Assembly: GCA_030248135.1 (NCBI GenBank)
Contig: JASANC010000609.1
Coordinates: 1-64,000 of the forward strand
Source: Theristus sp. LFF4_11
Lineage: Eukaryota; Nematoda; Chromadorea; Monhysterida; Xyalidae
Direction of reading: 5' to 3'
Length of the DNA: 64,000 nucleotides
Under the pieces are notes generated by a model. That model had not been told where the DNA came from. It ran no database searches and saw only the letters and a program-made list of their open reading frames with translations. Both the position numbers and the translations under genes were made by a program. Below are positions 46,858 to 57,673 of the stretch, piece by piece. Each line of letters opens with the position of its first letter. Position 1 is the stretch's first letter.

Positions 46858-47760
46858 ATGCTGCCTCGTTCCACAATATTTTGCTTAGCGTTCGTGGTTT
46901 GCGTCCTGTTTGTTGATTGGTCGACGCAGGAAATGGAGCCGCATGATCGGCTGGACAGGTTGGTGCGGGCTGGCTGATAGGCAATTCACAAGCCGCATTC
47001 ATGAAGCAGTATTTGGTTAAGCGTATGTGTTAAAACATAGCTACGCGGTCATTAATTACTGCTTCATGAAGCAGCATTATTGTGGTGGTGATCGGGGCAC
47101 GCCATACCCATGCGACAGTGCGGGTGGCGCTTGGTGCACACGAGGCTTCTGCGACATGCGCAACCCGAGGGTATTGCTAAAGTTGGATGGCAGTAGACTT
47201 TTAGTAAAGAAATGGGTGGGGTGGGAAGGGGGGGGGGGGGTGGAGGCCAATACCCGAAACGCGATACTGGTTGCCACTGGTGCATGCGCTGCATCACATC
47301 GGCGCACTGCACAGTCAGCGAGATTGATTGACAGAAATTGAATGTGGAAGTTGTATCGTTCTCTACATTCGATCTCTAAATTATGGGGAATCAACTGATC
47401 GGTTGGTGGGTCACATGATGCATGCTTTCTATGCAGAACGACAGATTCCGACAGACGACGCTCCACAGCCATTGCCTGCTCCGGAAGCATGCATGCACGT
47501 GATCACCAACCAACCAGCGGATTCCCTATAATTTTGAGTTCGACTGTACGCTTTCACAATGCAGCTCTGTGCGTCGCAAAGTCGCAAAGTCCGACACCGC
47601 ATGGATGCGACTAGGCAAGCGCGCCATGTTCGACGGCGTAAAACGAGCGTTCGCTGATGATGACTCCGAGTGGCAAGATGACCGAAGTGATGCAGACTGG
47701 GTGGATCGCCAACAAAGAGCTGCTGCGAATCACCATTGGCTTCGTCTGGGTCGCAGATGA
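46858..47760 (+). CDS. Candidate neuropeptide precursor with WxRL-amide peptides
   Basis: Three exons, 46858-46962, 47075-47181 and 47565-47760, join in phase to 135 residues. Exon 1 encodes a signal peptide (MLPRSTIFCLAFVVCVLFVD). Exon 2 encodes a Cys-rich spacer (HYCGGDRGTPYPC ... WCTRGFC). Exon 3 encodes two copies of an aromatic-x-Arg-Leu peptide, each followed by a Gly amide donor and a dibasic site: SDTAWMRL-GKR and NHHWLRL-GRR, the last ending at the stop. An acidic spacer (ADDDSEWQDDRSDADW) lies between them. This layout is classic for a neuropeptide prohormone cut by prohormone convertases and amidated. The exon 2 donor (AAAGTTGGA) is weak, and the exon 2 acceptor abuts a family C MITE, so exon joins are tentative; exon 3 itself is well supported. 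I do not recognise a known family ending in WxRL-amide. Confidence 0.55.
46995..47078. repeat. MITE family C copy
   Basis: Short foldback: GCATTCATGAAGCAGTATTTGG at one end against ACTGCTTCATGAAGCAGCATT at the other. It fills most of the first intron of the candidate neuropeptide gene, and its end supplies the AG at the proposed acceptor. Confidence 0.8.
47361..47549. repeat. MITE family B copy
   Basis: About 189 bp: ATTCGATCTCTAAATTATGG and GATCGGTTGGTGGGTCAC at one end against GTGATCACCAACCAACCAGC and AATTTTGAGTTCGACTGTA at the other; GCATGC blocks pair internally. It lies in the intron just upstream of the neuropeptide-encoding exon. Confidence 0.85.
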
Positions 47761-48303
47761 AGCGTGCATTGATTTTTTCGGCTTCGGATTGTTTCAACAC
47801 AGTTTTAACTGTTAAATAGATGCGCCAGTACGTTCGGTTGACCAACCAGTGTTCGAGATGAAAAGTTTTTTAAAAACGTTTCTGTGCCCTTTAAACTGCA
47901 ATAATGCGTGCTTTGATGGAATCGACAACAATACATCAGTGGTTTGTTCACAGCTGTTTCAAAACTGTAGTTTGACACGTCGAAATTGTTGGATTGAAAA
48001 TAAACAGCATGCAGCCATCCATTATCGTTCGTTTGACAGTGTTCAACTCGTATGCATTGCACGAAGCAACGAATGTTACAAAAGCATTGTTTCAAAACTT
48101 TCCAAAATCAACATTACACATTGTAAAACTTGAAACGAAAATAACTGTGGCTGGAGTGTAATTCAGCGATAAAATCAAGAAGCGCCCACTGACCCGAAGC
48201 GGTCAACCGGAAAACTCGAAGTATTTATGAGTTCTTCTAAAGTTGCATTTCACAAATTTTCCTTGCCATCTATCAACAGCAGCCGCACAACACACGCTAA
48301 GCA
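47761..48303. other. Short intergenic region
   Basis: No gene seen. It should hold the neuropeptide gene's 3' UTR and the lectin promoter. GAAAATAAA at 47995-48003 could serve as a polyadenylation signal. Confidence 0.4.
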
Positions 48304-49692
48304 ATGCCGTTGAGCATGTTATTCTTGGTGGTTTTCGCATGGCTACAAGGTGAGTGAGGTCCTGAGTGCAATTATGTCATGACATGACGCACAAGTTTCA
48401 ACTTTCGGAATTCTGGAAGTTTGTGTGCGTGCTGAGTTTGCGATTTTCGAAGTCGTGTCAACGGCGGCACAATAACGTCAGGCATCACAGTGGCGTCTGC
48501 GGGGCAGCCGTGGCTGCGTGCCTCGAACGGCCATCAGTACCAAGTGAACCTGCCCGACACGGTCGATGGCATCGCCTGGCTGGACGCCCGTGCGCGCTGC
48601 CTTGCCGAGGGCGCCGATCTGATCAGCATCAACGACGAAGATGAACTGGTCGGGTGCAACCATTTAATTCTGGTGGTTGGAATGATGAATCAATGGACGA
48701 ATCTTTGACCGTTTCCTTCACAGGCATATCTGCTCTCTTTCACGACGGACTTCGGTTTCCCGGTTGAGCGGGCGATGCTCGTTGGTTTGTACAATCGCGT
48801 CGGTTCGGACGGATGGAAATGGGTCGATGAAACAGCGATGAATTTGAATTTACTGTGAGTGGAAAACTTGCACAATGTAAACAAGCGTCAGTTGCACTGC
48901 AAAACAAAATTCAATTGCGCATGTTATTCAGATCGTGGAATGTTCAACCGACTGGTTTGCATATTGATCGTTGCGCGAAACTGGACATCAAGAGTCGTCA
49001 ACTGGTGAGCGTTGACTGCAGGCTCCTGCTGCCCGATCACCAGTGTCGTTTTGTGTGCGAGCGCACTCAAGGTACGGCTGCTATGTTTTGTTCACTCAGA
49101 GTTCATTTTGTTTTAATTAGTGTTTACGCGGTGGTCAGAAGGATTTATGGACATACTTCTGAGAAGTCTTTCTTTGAAGTGCAATTGTATGTAGCAAAAA
49201 ACCGATCAATACGCTATAGTCTTTTATTTTTGTCCCGAGACTCAATGCGCGCGTAGATAAAAAAACAGTTTCATGCATGACGCTGGAATTCAAAATTGGT
49301 ACACGGATCCGAGTCCCTTTAATAGGGTCGAGTCACTTAGGCTATTTTGAATTGCAACATAACGGATTGAAACTGTTTCCTTTCACGTCTGCGAACCCAA
49401 AAAAATAATACACACACCATTCAGTTCGTTTGTTTCAGAACAAGCGTCGCGAATCGTCTCACCTGGCGCGGATGAAGCGTCACGTCATCTGTTAGCAGAG
49501 ATCCTGGCGCAAGTAAAGTCGCTGAACACAGAGAGGCCAGCGGCATCATTGGCGAACACCGGCCAACCGTCCCCTCAGGGCCAACAGATTTCTACAGGCC
49601 GCGGTCGCATGACCCTATTCCCAGGATTGCCAGAAATCCCGAAAATTGATGTCAACATTCTTGGTGATGAGCCAAGCAGAATGAAGAAATAA
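48304..49692 (+). CDS. Secreted C-type lectin-like protein
   Basis: Five exons, 48304-48349, 48482-48648, 48724-48854, 48932-49071 and 49439-49692, join in phase to 245 residues. Signal peptide MPLSMLFLVVFAWLQG is followed by a single CTLD: IAWLDARARCLAEGADLISI, the first helix with the W..AR..C pattern; LVGLYNR, in place of WIGL; WKWVDE; and a C-terminal FVCER in the place of FICE. The Ca2+/sugar site is degraded: QPT stands where EPN or QPD is expected and there is no WND, so classical Ca-dependent sugar binding is unlikely. A Pro/Gly-rich 80-residue tail without a membrane segment follows. The last intron carries a family A MITE. Role is unknown; invertebrate CTLDs often act in immunity or matrix. 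Confidence 0.85.
49217..49396 (+). repeat. MITE family A copy
   Basis: Copy with CCCGAGACTCAATGCGCGC, TTTCATGCATGACGC, AATTCAAAATTGG and GGATTGAAACTG blocks; the distal end is truncated. It lies in the last intron of the lectin gene. Confidence 0.8.
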
Positions 49693-49921
49693 TCACAAAG
49701 TCTCAGTGATTGTGATTACATTGAACAACACGACCACTTTTTTGTGTTTTCCTCATTGTCTCAAAACTATTTCTGTACAAACGCTAAGTGTTTCTTCTGT
49801 TTTTTGCATACGGTGCTTAACCGGCTGTTTGAAATGCCTCCACAATATCAAATTTTATGTTGAGCGAGTTTCATTATTTGCAAAAATACCATTGAGCGCA
49901 ACAAAAGGTTTCACTAGGCAC

Positions 49922-52900
49922 TTATAATAGTGCGCATGTCTTCGATTTCGTCCTCGTGAACACTCGTTTCGCACCGGCCAATCCATGTACAGAGTGTTGC
50001 AGTTGGCCGTGTTGCAGCCTCAGCACCCCCACGGCGCCCGTGCTCATCACTACGCCCAACAATCGTCGATCGGCGTTCGCTGTCAGACGGACACAGTTCG
50101 AAGGCAGCGCCACCTTCATTTCCAGCGACACATTTTCAGCGGCGTGTTGCGCATCGTACAGCAGAAGCGTGCAGCTGCAGTCAGCGGCGTTGCACGCGAG
50201 CACCACGAACGGCCAGATCAACTCGACGAGCATGGAGGCCACTGTTGATGGACGCAGCGGCGTCACCACACGAGCGACAGACTTCAGACGTGCCACGTCG
50301 AAAACCTCCACGGCCACCAAATCGGCGGAGTGCTCGCAAAATGCGAAATAATTGCCGGTCAGACAGAACGCCCGCAGTCCATTGGCCCATTGAAACACGT
50401 GCAACAGTCTGCCTTTCAGCGACTGTAGTAAAGCAGCCGGTTTTGCTAGGAACAGGATGCTCGTGTCGCCCATTGCGAGGCCAGCAACGCGCTGCTTGTC
50501 GAGCTCCCACACCTGAAAATGGCAATGTTTTGCGAGCGTATCAGGAAGGAGAAACACACAGCCATTTGCAATTTTGCTGGAAAGCAGTTTTGGACCAATG
50601 ACACTTACCTTTTCGTGAACAGGAACACGAGTATATGCACCAGTAACGATGTCAATGTTGAACAGCAGCTGATTGTCAAGCAGCACGAAAAGGGCATTCA
50701 TGAAGGGCGAATGAGCGGCCGCAGTGATTGGGGCACCAAGTGCGCACAACTGTTGCTCTGTATCACCGCCGTCCCAGGCCATGATCGTGCCGTGTCTATC
50801 GGCGTAGTACACACTCTGGTTGTCATCCTGTGACAGCGCAACGAACAGTGATTCACCGTGAGTCACTGTTGGTTTGATGTTTGTCTCGTTTGCGTCACTA
50901 TCCAGCAACGGCTGACAAAACAATTTCACGTTTGCTTTCCTATTTTTCTCGTTGGACAGCGTATCCGAGCCCCAGTAATAACATTTGCTCAATTCTTCCG
51001 TAGCTAGCGATACTGCAATATGCGCCGCGTTATCAGTGGTGCAGTTTCGCAGCTCAGTGACTGTGTCCCTGTTCTTCTTGCTGTTCACGCACTTTGCCAG
51101 ATCGAACACGTCAATGCGCGATGCGCCTCTGTGGTGTGCGAACAACACATTTCCGACGGCGCTCAACCGCGGCGGCACAGACTCCACGACGAACACGGAC
51201 GTCAACGCGTGATCAACGGTGCTCAACACGGTCAACCGGTGATCGTCAGTGCTGACGGCGAGATAGACGTTGCTGTTGATGGTGACGCCGGTGATGTCGT
51301 GCACTGGCGCGTCAACGCTCAAGGACACCGAGCGTCGCGTGTCCGCAGCGAACACGCAACTGATCACCGTGTTGCACGCCAGTACTGCACCGAGTGACGG
51401 CAGGATTCGGGCGACTCGTGGCGACGGCGCTGTGGATTTTGTTGCTGCTGCAAACTCGACCGCTTCTACGGACGCGATCGCTGACACGGACATGCTCGCT
51501 TGAACGTTCGTCTTCAAATACAGCTGGTTGTCGTCGGTCGCGTAGATCACCGCCAGTCGATACCGCTCACTGGCAGTCTCGAAACCACCGACCGCACAGA
51601 CGCGCGCAGCGCTGCCAAAGTCCACCAGCTCCGTCGACAGTTTCGCTTTTGTTCCGCTGGTGCTCTTCTTCGAAAGCGGTGCGAAACCGGCGAGAAGCCG
51701 ATTTCCAAACACGAGAAACGCATGCGCATCAACGGCGTGAGTGCTGCTCGGAATGTCGGGCAGGTAGGAATGTGAAACGGTGCACTGCGCCGAATCAAGG
51801 ACGTCGGTGACTAGGAACAGATCGCAGTTGATGACGCATAGCAAAACGTGTTCAGTGTTGTCCACTATTGCAACAGTGCGTTCCGAGGTCTGCGTGCGCT
51901 TCTGCGAGCGTCTGTAGTCTTCGGGAAGCTTCACTGAGTCGATCGTATTGTTCGCTTTTAGCTTCGTCCGTGCCTCTGCGTACGTGCCGGTGGCAATGTT
52001 GAACGTCGAGAGCAGCTGCGACGACGTATCAATGACGAACAGTTTGGCTTGCCGCCGTGCGACCGCTATCACTGAAAGAATAAAAGCATCCTTCAATAAC
52101 ACATTCAGCCTGATAAATTCTCCAATAATCGTTTTTTTTAATTGCGAAAATACAAGAAACCAAGTTTTGAAAGTTCACAAATATTTTTTTTCTGCAAACC
52201 CGAATCTGTGGTCATAACGTTGTGTAGTAAGGAGTCGTCGTGGTAGTTGAACACTTTCGCGCACGTTGCACCGCTGTTCAGGCTGACCAGCAGGCGTTCG
52301 TCGCATGCCACTGTCGCCTGAACGTCGTCCGATGTCAACGAAGTCACCTGGACACCCAGTGGCGAGCTGAGAAACTGGTTCATCGGCTGCATCACGGAGC
52401 GCTCGCCGAATGTCAGATATGCGCGTGATTTCTCGAGAATCCTGCTTATTCCGTCGTCTTTTGAGTTGCTATTTTGGTTTGTCAGTCGAGCGAGCACCAG
52501 AAACGCCAGCGACTGCACTTTATTCGTGCCATTGTTGTCATCGGTGTGCAGCGCAGCCGCCGACAGTCGGATGAAGCTTGTCAATTTTGCTATCGAGTCA
52601 CTTGTTTTGCTCTTTCTGTCCGCAAAATTTGCGAAGTTCAGAAAGTCGTTGAGCAAAACATCGAGCCCATTAGAAATGGTGAGCCGCGCTGCCCACCAAT
52701 CGAAGTCGAACAGAATAGAGTCGCAGTAGTCCTTTTGTTGACCTGCATTCAACAGTTGATACGGCAGTTCGCTCAACTTGCGCACATTATAGCGCCCTTT
52801 TGCTAATTCGTTTGGTTGCTGGCGAACGTTACGCGACATCGCCTTTTGAATGGTTTTCTTGAGCACTTTCATTTTCAGCGGCTTCGGATCGTCAGCAAAT

Positions 52901-55900
52901 TTTCCGCTGAAAAATTCGCCCAGTATAATGTGCAGCTTCTTGCGCTCGGCATCGTCGGTCAAGTAGCGTGCGTTTATGACGTCGGTGAATTGTTTGTGGT
53001 AGATGCCCATCACGGTGGTGCCATCTCCCTGCAACATTTAACAGTTGAATACATAAACACACACGACTTTATTGTTATTTATAAAATGTTTACTTTTCTA
53101 TTCATGATAAAATCGGAAATATCTTGTTTCAGGCGCGTCCAAATGAGTGGTGGAATTTGTATCTCTGTTGACGATGGTGGGGACCAATGCTCGTACACTT
53201 CGTCTAGTACTTCGTTGTCCAGAGACAGTACTTCTTCCATCTCCTTTTCAGTTAAGCCATTCCTAAATGTGTATGAAGACTATATTCATTGGCAACTGAC
53301 AAACAGGGTAAAGTTAGCGTTGACAATCTTACTTTGACAGTGCCAGATAACTGAGTGCATGCGCCACCAGCTTCGGTCCGTGGTAGTTTTCTAAACGGTC
53401 AAACAGCACGTTCACTGCTTCCAGCAACGTTTTGCCCAATTTCAAATGACGTTCCTCGGTGAACGAATGCCATTTGCTCGCCTCGACGGCCACCAAATGC
53501 AGGAACAGCGGATTCTGGGTGTGCAAAAACGCCTTCTTGACAATCGCGAGTTGATTTCGCTGCAGCGTGCGTCCTTGTTCACTGAGCAACCCGACGAGCG
53601 CTTTCGTCGCATTCTCATTGCTAATCGGCTTCAACTCGAACAAGTTCGTCGTCCTGTGCTCGGAGTGCATGCGCGACTTCAGTCGTTTGAGGATGTGCTC
53701 ACATTCAACCATGACCGTGACAAAAAACTTGACGTTTGCCGGTAGTGAACTCGGGATCCAGTGCATTTCATGGGCGTTGAAATCTGAAACAAACGATATC
53801 ATTGCTCTGTTGTAGTGACGCGATGCATTCACCCGATGATTAAGACAGCAAACCTGCAGACAGTTGATCCAAGGAGTCCAGCACAACAACCAATGGTGGC
53901 ACGTGTTGACCCAGTTTACCAATCTTTTCTATCAACCGAAGAAACACGTGCAATGTCTCTGGAAATTCTGAATGATTCGCCTGTTCCTGTTGCATATCGT
54001 CAACGTTCAGTTCGTAAATCTGAAAGCAATACAGTATATTATATATCCATAGGAAACAGCCTGTTTTTAAACTCCGAGCGCCTGTGTGCTAGTACCTGCT
54101 GGATCTGTTGCGAAAGTGACGCGAGTAACAAATCGAGTCTGCTACTGTTTGGCGTCGTGCCGAGGAATCGATAGACCACATTCGGAACGCCCAATAGATT
54201 CGTCCATATTCCTTGAACGAATCTCGCGACGGTCGCCGTTTTGCCGACGCCGCTCGGACCGAACAAGACAATTGGAGAAGAGGTCGTTTGATCGAGCAAC
54301 TGGTACAGCTCGTCGAAGGTGTCGTTGTTCTGACCACAGTAGAAGCGTGTCTTCATGCGCGCGAACTGCGCGTGTTGCGCGGTCTCTTGGTAGACGGAGT
54401 CGCCATCGGCACCTGCCGACGATTGGCTCAACGCAGCGACGATCATCGCTTGTATCTTGCCGACGAACGTGTCGTTCAGTTTCGTCAGATACGCGCGATG
54501 CGCTTTCACGAGTTCGCAGTTGATGCCGGTGGCCGAATCGAACGGGACATTGAACGTGACCACGTTGTCGCCGGACAGCCGCTTCGGGATCTCCGTGCGT
54601 TTCAACGAGTTCAACATTCTCTCAGCGACCGGATCAATTTGACCAAGCTCATACGGTGGTACGTAGTCTGCCCATTGAATTACACAGGTTTTTTTCTTGT
54701 CATCAATAAGGAAAATAAAAAAGCACTTTTCAAGAAATAAACTAACAGCACGATGTTGTGTGAAACTCAAAGCCGAAAATCGTTGCTACACCTGCGAACA
54801 CAGCGGTGTCCTCGAAATGCTCACGGTTCAGCTTCAAGCCGGTGAAGTTGCGCATGAAGCAAACGGCGGTTGCTTTCGGCTCTTTAACGTCGGACGAGAA
54901 AATACCCTGCCATATCTCCTGTTCGGTGACGGAGGCCGTGTACCGGTGTATGTGCGTGATCAGGCCGGCCTTCTGGGCGCTCTCGGCGGCGGCTGTGATC
55001 GCACGGCGCAGTGCCCACGTCTGCAAATACCGTACACGATTGTCGAAGGCACACAAAATACAGGGGATAAATGAAGTGCTTCTGCATGTAAAATGAAAAC
55101 AATCAACCGGTAGTGAATCGTGACACATCTCTGTTTATGCGTCGTCCACCACTCTTTTGGTCAACACGTTTTGTCAGTGTCTTGACTGAGTGTTCACTAT
55201 AAATTCTCGGTAACCTTCGACTTGACAAAGAAAAGCGTCGAAGAACAAACCGCAACCTGTTCCTCGTAGTCGTTGTTGTTGTCCACTCGCGTCAGAATGT
55301 AGACGGGCGGTACGACGTTGGCATCGATGCGATACGACTCTCGCAACAGTTCGCTGTCCTCGGCCGAATCGCAGTGAGCGAGCAGCGCTGAGAAATCTGA
55401 CGCAGGGATGCTCTTCGCCAGCGGGCGATGGCCGTAGCGGTCGCCGATGAAAGCCGAAAAAACGATGGGAAATTGTTGAACTCGATCGAAAGAAACATTG
55501 TCTTGGATGTGTCCTGTCTGTAGCGCAGGTGTAGGTCTTCTGTCTACCGTTCTACAGGTGGAAAGTCCGAATCTCGCTGTAGACAAGAAACTTGTTGAAC
55601 TCGATTGAAAGAAACACTATGAATAAATAACCGAATGCCAGAAGTATCTGATACATATATGTGTACTCCATTGTTGAACAACTGACATCATCAACGAACC
55701 ACAAAATTCGGCCCAATCGACAGCTGCTGACAGTGCTGCACCTCGCGGATGCAGAGATTGGCGCCGCCGTGGTCGAGCACCGCATGATCTTTGATGCCCC
55801 AGCGGAGGTCAACAACCTGAGAAACGACATTTACAAAAACGATGAATTCTTCTTCGAACTCTCTGGAAAAAAATCACGCTTGCTACCTGAAATTCGAGAC

Positions 55901-56174
55901 CGTGTTCTTTGCACCACTGATCGAGCGTCGGCAATGCGTTGTTGAACAGATGATTGCGTTCAACCACGAAATCTGATGAGCAAAACGGGCAGCTTTAATT
56001 TTTTTATGAACAGCCAAAAATGGTAATGCGCTGAAAACTGAAATTTCCAAAGCGACCTTTGAACGTGGAGCTTATAAAGATGCGCACAACGTTTGGGCGG
56101 TCAAGTTTCACGGAGAATTCGTGGCCGCAGAGTACAGCCGCTCTGTGGTCCACCAACTGCGGATTGATGTTCAT
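49922..56174 (-). CDS. NWD1/NWD2-like NACHT and WD-repeat protein
   Basis: Twelve exons join in phase to 1672 residues: 56174-56057, 55972-55887, 55816-55696, 55480-55257, 55020-54792, 54667-54096, 54019-53854, 53783-53333, 53262-53094, 53028-52200, 52071-50609 and 50512-49922. N-terminal effector-like module starts RIFISSTFKDF (residue 31) with VVDLRWGI and IGDRYGHRP, the diagnostic NWD/TEP1/NPHP3 block. The NACHT ATPase has Walker A GPSGVGKT (about 397) and Walker B VVVLDSLDQL (about 495). The helical region contains the family motif LSELPYQLLNAGQ, then a WD-type propeller fills the C-terminal 700 residues. Length is close to human NWD1/NWD2. The exon 3/4 junction rests on weak sites. The intron 50513-50608 is 96 bases and stop-free, so retention would also keep the frame. 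A STAND-type signalling ATPase by family; its biology is little known. Confidence 0.9.
55460..55625. repeat. Local duplication at an NWD intron/exon border
   Basis: TTGAACTCGATCGAAAGAAAC (55476-55496) and TTGAACTCGATTGAAAGAAAC (55595-55615) are two direct copies about 119 bases apart. The first spans the proposed acceptor of exon 4, so a second, similar acceptor lies inside the intron. Confidence 0.7.
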
Positions 56175-56228
56175 GGCGCATGTGGCACTGCGCCACCTCG
56201 GTTGAATAGCAATGAAACTAATGGGGCG

Positions 56229-56287
56229 TTCATGAAGCAGTATTTAGTAACACAGCCACGCGTCACTAAATACTGATTTATGAATGC
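56229..56287. repeat. MITE family C, short copy
   Basis: Foldback GTTCATGAAGCAGTATTTAG / CACTAAATACTGATTTATGA about 60 bp long, 55 bases upstream of the NWD start codon, so it lies in the presumed promoter or 5' UTR. Confidence 0.75.
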
Positions 56288-56299
56288 CGTTTTTAAGTG

Positions 56300-57673
56300 T
56301 GTTGTTGAGCACAAATATGATCACTGTCATGTCCAGCAAGACAATCATTGCTCGGTGGTGCTGAATAAATATTGAAAACAAAAAGCCGCATATGGCATGA
56401 CAGGCTAGGCCCGTTACCAGACAACAAAGCACGCTCAGCAGCACAGATGCAAACAAATCGATAGACCTGCGCTGCTATTTTCGTTTACGTGTGAAACTCG
56501 GCGTTAACGGGCAATTTTTTTGCTTCACTCATCATAATTGAGTTTTTTTCTATGTAATAACCAAAAATTGAAGACGGATCTAAAATTGAACCAATTCCAT
56601 TTTAAAAAGAAAGTAGTTTCATTCCAGCTGTTCAAAACAAGTCACATCACAAGTTGCCCCAACAGAAAAACCGTCAACTGAATTGTGCCATGCAGCTGCA
56701 AAAATGACAAAACGCCACATCACTCGAATCAATTTTTGAATACACGAATAAAATCACAACTAGCGGTAATCGGATCACAAGAAATGATTGCCAAAAAAGC
56801 AGAATTCTACAATTGACCAAACAAAACACACCGGTCATCTGATATAGCATGTGAGCTGACTAGTGAAGAAAAAACGAACTGATTGAAGCAATGATGTTTA
56901 CGAAGGAATGAGAAATCAACACCGACATCATTGTCACTGGCATGATTTAAAAAATGTTGAACCTGAACAAATGAGCGCAGACGTGAAGGCAAGTGCGGTT
57001 GAACAGAACAGAATGATGATCGGAAAGCAACAGGCAAACGAACATAGTCAACAGCAAAATTCACCACAAACACACAGCAAAGCCCGCAACAGTTTGTGAA
57101 ATTGGCAGTTCCTTTGTTCAATCACCGGGAAAAAACGGACAAAGCAGACAACGGGAAGACAAAGCTTGTACAGCGTGAGCCAAAAAAAGGTTCCATCTTC
57201 AAAATGCTCTCACTGGCTTGTGCGAGCATTTTGAAGTTGGTATTTTTTTTGGCACACCCTGTATAGCACGCAAGGAACCGCAGCACAGCGACAAAACCGT
57301 TCAGAAACAAAACGTCAACAAAGCATTCATTCAACAACAACTATAATATTTGGTTGAAAATATGAAATCTATTTCATTTATAGCTGACATTCCAGCCCTG
57401 ACGATCAACAAAAGTGCAAGACAACACAGTGAAAATCATGCTCAGTCTCAGTGACCTGACAAATCTCAGTTTTCGATTGGCGTTGGTTTTGATAAACATT
57501 TCTGATACCTAAGGCAGGTGGTAAAAAAAACGACAAATCGTACGCTTTGGAACGGTGAGCAAACAGCTGAAAAAACACCTCAAAATGTTTGTTTTTGAGA
57601 ATTGTACCAGAAGTCGACTTAAAAACATTGTTCTGCAAGCAAAAACTACGAAACCGACTTCTAGCACATGGAT
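56300..57673. other. Intergenic between NWD and elongase genes
   Basis: No gene seen. It contains the small mariner-like foldback at 57169-57263; otherwise A+T-rich spacer. Confidence 0.4.
57169..57263. mobile_element. Tiny Tc1/mariner-like foldback element
   Basis: 95-bp hairpin: TACAGCGTGAGCCAAAAAAAG at one end pairs with ATTTTTTTTGGCACACCCTGTA at the other, with TCAAAATGCTC / GAGCATTTTGA nearer the centre. TACAGGGTGnGCC ends and an overlapping TA fit mariner-type MITEs. Confidence 0.75.

Noticed and set aside
51020..51810. Several plus-strand frames over the NWD propeller exon
   Set aside because: Antisense shadows; no splice context or family.
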